A stretch of 8,673 nt of DNA, taken from assembly GCA_964539385.1 (NCBI GenBank), contig CAZIJC010000178.1:1-8673 (forward strand), given 5' to 3'. Made by a program: the position numbers and the translations under genes. This document shows positions 1 to 8,270 of the stretch, piece after piece. Below the pieces are notes generated by a model. The model was not told the origin of the DNA and ran no database searches. It saw only the letters and a program-made list of their open reading frames with translations. Numbering within the stretch: the first letter of the stretch is position 1; every line of letters starts with the position of its first letter. The stretch comes from JAUVZF01 sp964539385 (lineage in GTDB: Bacteria; Planctomycetota; Phycisphaerae; FEN-1346).

Positions 1-857
1 GTGACGGACTGCGTCAGGAAGGTGTTGCCGGCAACGGTGGCTCCTTCGCCGATGACGGTATCTCCGCCGAGGATGGTGGCATTGGCGTAGATCGTGACGT
101 TGTTCTCGATCGTCGGGTGGCGCTTGTAGCCCTTGATGACCCGCCCGCGCTCATCTTTCGGGAAACTCAGTGCCCCCAGCGTGACGCCCTGGTAAATCTT
201 CACGTTGTCGCCGATTTGGGTGGTCTCGCCGATGACCACACCGGTGGCGTGATCGATGAAGAACCGCTTGCCGATCTCGGCGCCGGGGTGAATGTCCGTG
301 CCGGTGCCGTGATGGGCATATTCAGACATGATGCGCGGCATCAGAGGCACTCCGAGGCGCTCCAGCGCATGGGCGATTCGGTACACGGTGATGGCGTAGT
401 AGCCGGGATAGCAGTAGACCACCTCGTCGATGCTCTTGGCGGCCGGGTCGCCGTCGTAGGCGGCCTGGGCGTCCATGGCGAGCGTCTCGCGGATTGCCGG
501 TATCTGCTCCAGGAACTGCACGGTCAGGTTGATGGCCTGCTGGCGGCAGGGATCGGTATCCGTACAGTCCGGGCATTGCCGGTAGGCGCAGAAGCAGTGG
601 TAGATCTGCTCGGCCAACTCGTCGGCGATCTGCATCAGGAGGTGGCCGATGAAGAGCGGCGTGTTCTCGTGCGTCAGGTTCTTGCCGCCGAAGAAACCGG
701 GGAACAGCAGTTGCCGCAACAGGTCCAGAAGGCCCACGATCTTCGACCGCGACGGCAGGAACATCTCGCCGATGCGGTGTGTGCTGCTGTCGGCGTCGCA
801 CGTTGCCAGGATGTCGGCCGTCAGACGTTTGAGTTTGTGGTCGAGCAGTGTGTTCAT
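1..857 (-). CDS. cysE: Serine O-acetyltransferase (3' end beyond window)
   Basis: Transfers acetyl from acetyl-CoA to L-serine, giving O-acetylserine for the cysteine synthase encoded just upstream. My reading gives 285 uninterrupted residues; the C-terminal tail runs off the window. The N-terminal ~150 residues are helical. YPGYYAITVYRIAH follows at about 150-163, and the left-handed beta-helix of hexapeptide repeats starts near 188. Family catalytic positions are visible: DIHP (D188), DHATG (H203) and KRHP (H247), matching D143, H158 and H193 of E. coli CysE. A cysteine cluster (C88, C90, C95, C98, C104) lies in the N-terminal domain and is absent from E. coli CysE. I prefer ATG 857 over the adjacent ATG 860 because GAGGTG then sits at normal spacing. 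It lies 49 bases after cysK in the same direction. The function is secure; the role of the cysteines is unknown. Confidence 0.95.
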   Translation of the reverse strand, partial: MNTLLDHKLKRLTADILATCDADSSTHRIGEMFLPSRSKIVGLLDLLRQLLFPGFFGGKNLTHENTPLFIGHLLMQIADELAEQIYHCFCAYRQCPDCTDTDPCRQQAINLTVQFLEQIPAIRETLAMDAQAAYDGDPAAKSIDEVVYCYPGYYAITVYRIAHALERLGVPLMPRIMSEYAHHGTGTDIHPGAEIGKRFFIDHATGVVIGETTQIGDNVKIYQGVTLGALSFPKDERGRVIKGYKRHPTIENNVTIYANATILGGDTVIGEGATVAGNTFLTQSV

Positions 858-861
858 CATT

Positions 862-867
862 CACCTC
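862..867 (-). promoter_or_regulatory. Ribosome binding site deciding the cysE start
   Basis: The transcript reads GAGGTGAATGATGAAC. The AGG core is 6 bases from the second ATG (857) but only 3 from the first (860), so the second is the more likely start. The two choices differ by a single methionine. Confidence 0.6.
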
Positions 868-880
868 GCGGGGGCTTGCG

Positions 881-903
881 GGCAGGCAGATTGCTGCCTG
901 GCC
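881..903 (-). other. Intercistronic hairpin between cysK and cysE
   Basis: CAGGCAG (883-889) and CTGCCTG (894-900) are perfect reverse complements around a 4-base loop. Two further G-C pairs (881-882 with 902-903) can form past a one-base bulge at 901. It starts a few bases after the cysK stop. In the transcript it is followed by GC-rich sequence with no U tract, so it is not a standard intrinsic terminator. An mRNA processing or stability element within a cysK-cysE transcript is possible but is inference. Confidence 0.5.
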
Positions 904-906
904 TCC

Positions 907-1866
907 TCATTCCTGCTGCTGTTCAGGGCCGGCGAACAGCAGCGAAGACAGGTACCGTTCGCCTGTGTCGGGCAGAACGGCCACGATCGTCTTAGCGGCA
1001 CTGGCGGGACGGACGGCCACTTCGGCGGCGGCCATCAGTGCGGCCCCGGAGGAAGTGCCGACAAACAGACCCTCTTCCCTGGCGGCCCGGCGTGCCCATC
1101 GGACCGCCTCATCCTGATCGACCCGGATCACCTCGTCCACGACGTCCAGGTTCAGCACGTCCGGGATAAAGCCGGCCCCGATGCCCTGAATCGTGTGAGG
1201 TCCGGGCGCCGGTTCCTCACCGGCGCGTGTCTGGGAGAGAACGGGGCTCTGGAGCGGCTCGACCGCCACGGCGTGAAGACCGGGCTTGCGGCCCTTCAGT
1301 TGCTCGGCAACGCCCGTGATCGTCCCGCCCGTGCCGACGCCGGCAACAACGATATCCACTTGTCCGTCGGTGTCTCGCCATATTTCCTCGGCCGTCGTTC
1401 TGCGGTGGACGTCGGGGTTGGCCGGGTTGCGGAACTGCTGGGGCATGAAACCGGCCGGCTGCTGCTCGCACAGTTGCTCGGCCTTGCGGATCGCGCCCGG
1501 CATGCCGTCCGCGGCCGGTGTCAGCACAACCTCGGCGCCGAGGATCCGCAGAATCTTCCGCCGCTCGATGCTCATCGACTCCGGCATCGTCAGCACGCAC
1601 TTGTAGCCGCGCGCCGCACAGACCAGCGCCAAGCCGATGCCCGTGTTGCCGCTGGTCGGCTCGATGACGACGGCCCCGGGCCGAAGCCTCCCGTCGCGTT
1701 CGGCGGCCTCGACCATCGCAAGGGCGATCCGGTCCTTGATGGAGGCCGTCGGGTTGAAACTCTCCAGTTTCACCAGGACCACCGCGTGGGACTGAATGAG
1801 ACCGTTGACGCGGATCAGCGGGGTGTTGCCGATCGTTTGCGTGATGTCATCGTAGATGCGAGCCAT
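907..1866 (-). CDS. cysK: Cysteine synthase (O-acetylserine sulfhydrylase)
   Basis: A PLP enzyme that makes L-cysteine from O-acetylserine and sulfide; 319 residues, the normal family length. Visible motifs in order: TIGNTPLIR (11-19), the PLP lysine in SIKDR (K44), the substrate loop PTSGNTG (70-76), MPESMSIERR, the phosphate-binding GVGTGGTITG loop, and GTSSGAAL near the C-terminus. The start is well supported: AGGAGGA at 1873-1879 lies 6 bases before ATG 1866. The ZIP gene ends 29 bases upstream and cysE follows 49 bases downstream, so the two enzymes of cysteine synthesis are probably co-transcribed. In known systems CysK and CysE form a regulatory complex through the CysE C-terminal tail, which is not visible here. 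A CysM-type or cystathionine beta-synthase-like specificity cannot be fully excluded, but the spacing and motifs fit CysK best. Confidence 0.95.
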   Translation of the reverse strand: MARIYDDITQTIGNTPLIRVNGLIQSHAVVLVKLESFNPTASIKDRIALAMVEAAERDGRLRPGAVVIEPTSGNTGIGLALVCAARGYKCVLTMPESMSIERRKILRILGAEVVLTPAADGMPGAIRKAEQLCEQQPAGFMPQQFRNPANPDVHRRTTAEEIWRDTDGQVDIVVAGVGTGGTITGVAEQLKGRKPGLHAVAVEPLQSPVLSQTRAGEEPAPGPHTIQGIGAGFIPDVLNLDVVDEVIRVDQDEAVRWARRAAREEGLFVGTSSGAALMAAAEVAVRPASAAKTIVAVLPDTGERYLSSLLFAGPEQQQE

Positions 1867-1895
1867 CGAGAGTCCTCCTGTTTCTGTGTTGTCGC

Positions 1896-2608
1896 TTAAC
1901 CGAGTGCCACGTCCAGCGTCATCATAATCGCGAACCCGAGAATCACGCCCATCGTGGCCAGGTCCACGTTGCCCTTCCGCTGCGCTTCGGGGATCAGTTC
2001 CTCCGCTACGACGAAGACCATCGCCCCGGCCGCAAACGCCAGCGCATAGGGGAGGATGGCCGTCATCGATATCACCAGCACGGCGCCCAGCACGCCGGCA
2101 ATGGGTTCCACGACGCCCGAGAGTTGTCCGTACCAGAAGGCGCGCATGCGACTCATGCCCTCTCGGCGAAGCGGCAGGGCCACGGCGGTACCCTCCGGGA
2201 AGTTCTGCAGGCCGATGCCGATGGCCAGGGCGACGGCTGCCCCGACCTGACTTGCGCGAGCGGCGCCGGCGAGGCCTGCCACCGCCCCGAAGGCGACACC
2301 CACGGCCAGGCCTTCCGGGATGTTGTGGATCGTGATCGCCAGCACCAGGAGCGTACTGCGCTGCCACGAGGTCTTCGGCCCCTCGGCCACCGTCAGGTCG
2401 GGGTGCATGTGTGGCAGGATTCGGTCGATGATTTGCAGCACGACGGCTCCGAGGAGGAACCCTACCAGCACCGGGATCCACTTGTACGTCTCGCCGTAGG
2501 ACTGCGCGGCCATCTCGATGGCGGGCGCCAGCAGGCTCCAGAAACTGGCGGCAATCATGACGCCGGCCGCCATGCCCAGCGAGGCGTCGAGGTACTTCTG
2601 CGAAACCC
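1896..2608 (-). CDS. ZIP-family divalent metal transporter, GufA type (5' end lost in gap)
   Basis: An inner-membrane importer of divalent metal (Zn2+, possibly Fe2+ or Mn2+). The 236 readable residues begin in the gap with VSQKYLDASLGMAAGVM, which joins in frame to the first ATG at 2573; that ATG is therefore internal, and the true start and first membrane helix (roughly 30-40 residues by family comparison) are missing. Signature motifs are intact: LGMAAGVMIAASFWSLLAPA, the metal-site helices ITIHNIPEGLAVG and IGLQNFPEGTAVALP, GQLSGVVEPIAG, and FAAGAMVFVVAEELIPE. A short loop with HMHPD lies before the HNIPEG helix. The stop is 29 bases before cysK. Family membership is firm; the transported metal cannot be read from the sequence. 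Confidence 0.9.
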
Positions 2609-2708
2609 NNNNNNNNNNNNNNNNNNNNNNNNNNNNNNNNNNNNNNNNNNNNNNNNNNNNNNNNNNNNNNNNNNNNNNNNNNNNNNNNNNNNNNNNNNNN
2701 NNNNNNNN
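2609..2708. other. Assembly gap (100 N)
   Basis: Exactly 100 undetermined bases, the conventional placeholder for a scaffold gap of unknown length. It removes the C-terminus of the flavin reductase and the N-terminus of the ZIP transporter. The missing ZIP N-terminus alone would need about 100 bases, so the real gap is probably larger. Any rubredoxin domain or small gene between the two would lie here. Confidence 0.97.
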
Positions 2709-3207
2709 CGGTGGGAGGGGTCTTGCCTCCGAGCACCTCCCGGTAGTACGCGTAGGTCATGGGTATTCCCCGAGCGAGGATCCGGGCCCCAACGACTTCG
2801 CCGACGAAGAGGGCGTGCGTGCCGCAGTCCAGTGTTTGCTCGACCCGCACGTCGAGGCCGGCGAGCGCGTGGTCGCCAGGGACGGGGCAGCCAAGCGCCG
2901 TGGTCTCATACGGAACCTGCGAGAACTTGTCGGTGTCCCTGCCGGAGCGGAACCCGAAGAGGCGTATCCGTTTCAGCGGCGCCGATTCGGCCAGGACGGT
3001 GACGGCGAACACGCCGCTTCCCGAGATGAACTCGTGCGTCAGCGAGTCTTTGTTGATGGCAACGGCCAGGCGCGGCGGCGCGTCGGTCACCTGCATGACG
3101 GCGTTCGATATCTGGCCGTTGAGCCGCGTGCCCTTGCGCGAGGCCACGATGTAGAGCCCGTATCCGAGGGTCAGGAGCGCGTCGAGTTCAAGATTTCTGC
3201 CGCTCAT
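2709..3207 (-). CDS. Flavin reductase-like FMN protein, possible Hrb N-terminal domain (3' end lost in gap)
   Basis: An FMN-binding flavin reductase-like protein that would pass electrons from NAD(P)H to the FprA encoded just upstream. 166 residues are readable. Visible features include LYIVASRKG, the flavin-binding LNGQISNAVMQVT segment (29-41), INKDSLTHEFI, FGFRSGRDTDKF, and the end motif MTYAYYREVLGGKTPPT at the gap edge. These are typical of the flavin reductase domain of anaerobe proteins such as Moorella high-molecular-weight rubredoxin (Hrb), where a rubredoxin domain follows. Whether a rubredoxin follows here is hidden by the gap. The start is firm: GGGAGG at 3214-3219 lies 6 bases before ATG 3207, inside fprA, and the genes overlap by 20 bases, which suggests translational coupling. 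An apparent continuous reading frame through the N run into cysK is an artefact. Confidence 0.88.
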
Positions 3208-4414
3208 CGCAGACCTCCCTCAGTCTTCCCGCAACCGCCTCGCCGAGCCTGCGGCACGCAAGCAGCGAGGCTTCGTCCGGGACATACACTGTCCGAAGCG
3301 GGTCGGCCACGATTTCGACCTCCATGTCCTGTAGAATCGTCTGCAGATGTCCGGGCGCCTCGCCGCTCCAACCGTACGACCCGAAGGTTGCCCCGACGCG
3401 GTTCCGAGGCTTCAGGCCCTTGAGGTAGGTCATGACGTCGGCGAGGGTCGGGAAGATGCCGTTGTTGATCGTGGGCGACCCGACGAGCAGCCCTCCCGCG
3501 TCCAGCAACTCGGTGGCGACGTCGCTGCGGTGGCAGGAGCGCATCGCCATCAGCCGGACCGTCGTGCCGCCGGCGGCCAAGCCCTCGCCGACCGCCCGCG
3601 CCATTGCCGCCGTGCTCTGCCACATGGTGTCGTAGACCACCACGGCCTTGTTGCCGGGTTTCTGGGCCGCCCAGCGGGCATAGGAGCCGGTGATGCGCTG
3701 GATATCGTCCGGCGTCCGCCAGACCGGCCCGTGGTCCGGGGCGACGATGCTCGGCGTCAGCCCCAGGTCGGACACCTTCTGGAGCGTCTTTGCCACGAAG
3801 GACGACAGGGGAAGAAGGATGTTGGCGTAGTACTTGGCGGCCTCGTGGTCGAGGATGTCGCGCGGCAGTTCGTCCGCGAAGCGCTCGCCGCTGGCCAGGT
3901 GCATGCCGAACGCGTCCTGAGCGAACAGGACGTCCGCCTCGTGCAGGTACGTGACCATGCTGTCGGGCCAGTGGCACATGCGGGTCTCGGCGAACGAGAG
4001 CGTCATGTTGCCGAGGTCGAGGGTATCGCCATCGGCGACGGCCGTGATATCGCCTCCCGTACGGAAATGGGCGTCCAGGGCCTTCCGCCCCATCTTCGAG
4101 GCGAAGACCTTCTCCGGCACGACGGCCGCGACCGTCTGAGGCAGACAGCCGGAGTGGTCCATCTCGGAATGGTTCGAGACGACGTACTCGATCCGGCTCG
4201 GCTCGACGACTGAGCCGATCCGGGCCATCATCTCGTCGAGGAACGGCGCCTTGACGGTATCGATCAGCGTGACCTTGTCCGCGAGGACCAGGAACGCGTT
4301 GTACGAGGTGCCGCGGCTCGTGAGATAGCCGTGGAAGTTCCGTACGTCCCAGTCGATGGCCCCGACCCAGTAGACGTTCTCGGTGATCTCGACCGCCTGA
4401 AACGGGTTGCCCAT
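3188..4414 (-). CDS. fprA: FprA-family A-type flavoprotein (O2/NO reductase)
   Basis: A cytoplasmic flavodiiron protein that reduces O2 to water and/or NO to N2O; 408 residues, the usual size. The N-terminal metallo-beta-lactamase-like domain (about 1-245) has a complete diiron set: HSEMDH (H82, E84, D86, H87), H148 in CHWPD, D167 in QDAFG and H228 in DHGPVW. The C-terminal flavodoxin domain starts near 255 with VVVYDTMWQST as the FMN phosphate loop, followed by VGSPTINNGIFPT and GSYGWSGEA around the flavin. No rubredoxin or reductase domain is fused, so an external donor is needed; the overlapping flavin reductase gene is the obvious candidate. GAAAGGGATCGA precedes ATG 4414 at suitable spacing. 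O2 versus NO preference cannot be read from sequence. Confidence 0.96.
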   Translation of the reverse strand: MGNPFQAVEITENVYWVGAIDWDVRNFHGYLTSRGTSYNAFLVLADKVTLIDTVKAPFLDEMMARIGSVVEPSRIEYVVSNHSEMDHSGCLPQTVAAVVPEKVFASKMGRKALDAHFRTGGDITAVADGDTLDLGNMTLSFAETRMCHWPDSMVTYLHEADVLFAQDAFGMHLASGERFADELPRDILDHEAAKYYANILLPLSSFVAKTLQKVSDLGLTPSIVAPDHGPVWRTPDDIQRITGSYARWAAQKPGNKAVVVYDTMWQSTAAMARAVGEGLAAGGTTVRLMAMRSCHRSDVATELLDAGGLLVGSPTINNGIFPTLADVMTYLKGLKPRNRVGATFGSYGWSGEAPGHLQTILQDMEVEIVADPLRTVYVPDEASLLACRRLGEAVAGRLREVCDERQKS

Positions 4415-4450
4415 TCGATCCCTTTCGACCTTCTCCCGCTCCCTTCCCGC

Positions 4451-4480
4451 GCATCCTACGGCATCGTGCGAGGCGGATGC
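4451..4480 (-). promoter_or_regulatory. Possible promoter or operator region upstream of fprA
   Basis: In the 76 bases between the DUF255 gene and fprA the transcript strand has TTGCAT, an 18-base spacer and TAGGAT, a weak match to a sigma-70 promoter. GCATCC and GGATGC at the ends form a 6-base inverted repeat overlapping both boxes. Short matches like these occur by chance in GC-rich DNA, so this is a weak candidate only. Confidence 0.22.
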
Positions 4481-4490
4481 AAGCGGACTG

Positions 4491-6707
<2,217 letters not shown>

Positions 6708-6785
6708 GACCTGCGCGCTGCCTGAATCGGCGTACGGAGCCGGTGCAGGAAGCCCCTCCCGGTGCGCTGCCCGGAGCGCGGCTCT

Positions 6786-7268
6786 TCACGTGTCCAGGGC
6801 CCGGAGTTGGTCGCCCAGATCGAGGATGTGTCCGATCTCCTGCTTGATGATGGCCTCGATCTTTTCCTTGCCGGCCCTCTCGGGGACCAGCGCCTTCATG
6901 CTCTGGTAGAATACGATGGAGTCCTTCTCCAGGCCGATGGCGGTATTCAGGATGTCCTCAAGCGGTTCCCGGCCCGAGAGGGACGCCGACGGCTCCACGC
7001 CGAAGACCTCGCCGTCGGCCATGGCCTGAAGGTATCGGGCCGCCTCGTCATAGGGGTCGAACGTCAGGGGGCGCGTCTCGGCCTTCGCCAACTCGGCGCG
7101 CATGGCGGCAAACGTCTTCTCGTGGTCGTCTTCCATGGTCGCGAGACGAAGGAGGAGGTCGCGGCTTGCGCCTTCGGCGGATTCGGCCGCCTTGCGGTAG
7201 AATCGGGCGCCGTTGCGCTCAATCTGCTCGGCCATCTCGAAGATCTCATCTGCATTGAACCTGATCAT
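6786..7268 (-). CDS. Rubrerythrin-like diiron protein lacking a rubredoxin domain
   Basis: A 160-residue four-helix diiron protein of the ferritin-like/rubrerythrin superfamily. Its likely role is peroxide reduction or iron handling, but activity is unproven. The expected ligands recur: E17 in QIERNGARFY, the E46-x-x-H49 pair in MEDDHEK, E114 in GLEKDSIVFY, and E144/H147 in KQEIGHILDL. It ends soon after the fourth helix with no CxxC pair, so the C-terminal rubredoxin domain of true rubrerythrin is absent. The start is firm: AAGGAG at 7276-7281 is 7 bases before ATG 7268. This ATG overlaps the ferritin stop (ATGA), which suggests translational coupling and a shared role in iron or peroxide metabolism. 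It could instead be an iron-storage or regulatory relative. Confidence 0.88.
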   Translation of the reverse strand: MIRFNADEIFEMAEQIERNGARFYRKAAESAEGASRDLLLRLATMEDDHEKTFAAMRAELAKAETRPLTFDPYDEAARYLQAMADGEVFGVEPSASLSGREPLEDILNTAIGLEKDSIVFYQSMKALVPERAGKEKIEAIIKQEIGHILDLGDQLRALDT

Positions 7269-7783
7269 TGTGCGTCTCCTTGTGCCGGCGGGGTAAACAC
7301 CCGCTGCCCCAGTTCGCGGTCCAGCATGAACAGGGCGCCCGGCGCGCCGCTCGAGAGTTTCAACTGCTGGATGACGGCATCGACACTGGACTCTTCCTCG
7401 ACCTGCTCGGCCACGAACCACTGGAGGAAGTTGGCCGTCGCGTGGTCCTTCTCATCGGCCGCCAGGGTGACCAGGTCGTTGATGCGGCCCGTGACGATTC
7501 GCTCGTGCTTCAGTGCGTGTTCGAAGGCGGCCAGGGGAGAGTCCCACTCGGTCGGCGGGGCGTCGAGGGCGTTGAAGACCGCGCGGCCGCCACGCTCGTT
7601 AAGAAAATCGTAGAACTTCATCATGTGGAAGAACTCTTCCTGGTACTGCACCTTCATCCAATTGGCGAATCCTGTGAGGTTCATCGCGTCGAACTGGGCC
7701 GCCATCGCCAGGTAGATGTTGGCCGAGAACATCTCGAAGTTCATCTGATCGTTCAGCGCGTCTCCGATTTTTTTGCCGATCAT
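7265..7783 (-). CDS. ftn: Bacterial non-haem ferritin
   Basis: Stores iron as a mineral in a 24-subunit shell after oxidising Fe2+ at its ferroxidase site, which removes Fenton-active iron. 172 residues, close to E. coli FtnA. Ferroxidase ligands fall at the same numbers as in FtnA: E17 in MNFEMFS, E50 and H53 in YQEEFFHM, E94 in KHERI, and Q127 and E130 in AEQVEEE. FLQWFVAEQ and LFMLDREL near the C-terminus are also typical. The start is ATG 7783; a longer in-frame reading overlaps dfx and lacks homology. GGAAAGGG at the end of dfx serves as its ribosome binding site, with only 4 bases between the dfx stop and this ATG. No haem-ligand methionine pattern of bacterioferritin is evident. Confidence 0.96.
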   Translation of the reverse strand: MIGKKIGDALNDQMNFEMFSANIYLAMAAQFDAMNLTGFANWMKVQYQEEFFHMMKFYDFLNERGGRAVFNALDAPPTEWDSPLAAFEHALKHERIVTGRINDLVTLAADEKDHATANFLQWFVAEQVEEESSVDAVIQQLKLSSGAPGALFMLDRELGQRVFTPPAQGDAQ

Positions 7784-7787
7784 GGCT

Positions 7788-8165
7788 TTACCCTTTCCAC
7801 AGACCGTGGACGTTGCAGTATTCGCGGGCGGTGACTCCGGCGGCGGTAACGGCAAAAACGGCCTCCGGCGCGTCGCCGGGCGCGAGGAACTGCCGGTACG
7901 CCTTGCCGTCGGCCACGAGTTCGATCCACTGGATGTAGTGCTCGGCTTCCATCGGATGGGCCGCGCTGCGGCCGACCCGTACCCGTACCCCCTCGCCGGT
8001 TTTCTCGATGAAAGGCACGTGCTTCTCGGTGGTGGCGTCCTCGGTCTTCTCCTCCTGGAGTATCATCGGCTGGCCGCAGCAGACCAACTCGCCCGCGCCG
8101 GCGCCGATGACCTCGACGATGTTCCCGCACACCTCGCATTTGTACACCTGGAGTCGCTCGGTCAT
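7788..8165 (-). CDS. dfx: Desulfoferrodoxin, class I superoxide reductase
   Basis: Reduces superoxide to hydrogen peroxide without releasing O2, typical of anaerobes. 125 residues with two domains. The desulforedoxin domain (1-37) binds the Cys4 iron centre I through C10, C13, C29 and C30. The neelaredoxin domain (about 38-125) carries centre II ligands H49, H70, H76, C117 and H120, plus the E47-K48 pair next to the catalytic site in EKHVPF. The set is complete, so the enzyme should be active. Rubredoxin is the usual electron donor but no rubredoxin gene is visible here. AAGGGG at 8173-8178 is 7 bases before ATG 8165. tpx upstream would remove the peroxide product, and ferritin follows 4 bases downstream, so the gene sits in a tight stress operon. 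Confidence 0.97.
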   Translation of the reverse strand: MTERLQVYKCEVCGNIVEVIGAGAGELVCCGQPMILQEEKTEDATTEKHVPFIEKTGEGVRVRVGRSAAHPMEAEHYIQWIELVADGKAYRQFLAPGDAPEAVFAVTAAGVTAREYCNVHGLWKG

Positions 8166-8225
8166 TTCAGTTCCCCTTTCTCTTTTTGCCCGAAGCGTTC
8201 TGCCTGGAACGCGCCGGTTGCGTGT

Positions 8226-8270
8226 CTGTTCGGTGGCGCCCCCCGCCAGGCTACGCCAGATCCCGAACAG
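8226..8270 (-). other. Hairpin over the tpx stop codon
   Basis: CTGTTCGG (8226-8233) and CCGAACAG (8263-8270) are perfect 8-base inverted repeats. Inside them TGGCG (8234-8238) pairs with CGCCA (8254-8258) across a 4-base bulge, leaving a 15-base loop. The structure includes the tpx stop codon (8251-8253). In the transcript it is not followed by a U run, so intrinsic termination is unlikely. It may stabilise or segment the tpx-dfx mRNA. Pairing is seen; function is inference. Confidence 0.4.

Noticed and set aside
322..864. Minus-strand 180-codon frame within cysE
   Set aside because: It is out of frame with the CysE reading, begins at a GTG just before the CysE start, and gives Arg/Pro-rich sequence without domains.
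117..1899. Plus-strand open frames opposite cysE and cysK
   Set aside because: They mirror the codon structure of two well-recognised minus-strand genes and show no family motifs of their own.
2571..2573. ATG 2573 as the ZIP transporter start
   Set aside because: Upstream codons to the gap edge encode VSQKYLDASLG, matching the conserved family sequence before MAAGVM, so the real start is in the gap.
907..3207. Apparent single 766-residue reading frame joining the flavin reductase to cysteine synthase through the N run
   Set aside because: The N run has no stops and its length is a placeholder, so the frame continuity is accidental. After the gap the frame encodes low-complexity Arg/Gly-rich sequence until the real cysK start, while the ZIP gene occupies another frame there.
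3204..4454. Minus-strand 416-codon frame overlapping fprA
   Set aside because: It is a shifted-frame shadow; the true frame has the complete flavodiiron motif set.
7784..7855. N-terminally extended ferritin (24 extra residues)
   Set aside because: The extension is Pro/Ala-rich, lies inside dfx and lacks homology. ATG 7783 gives the standard ferritin N-terminus and ferroxidase numbering.
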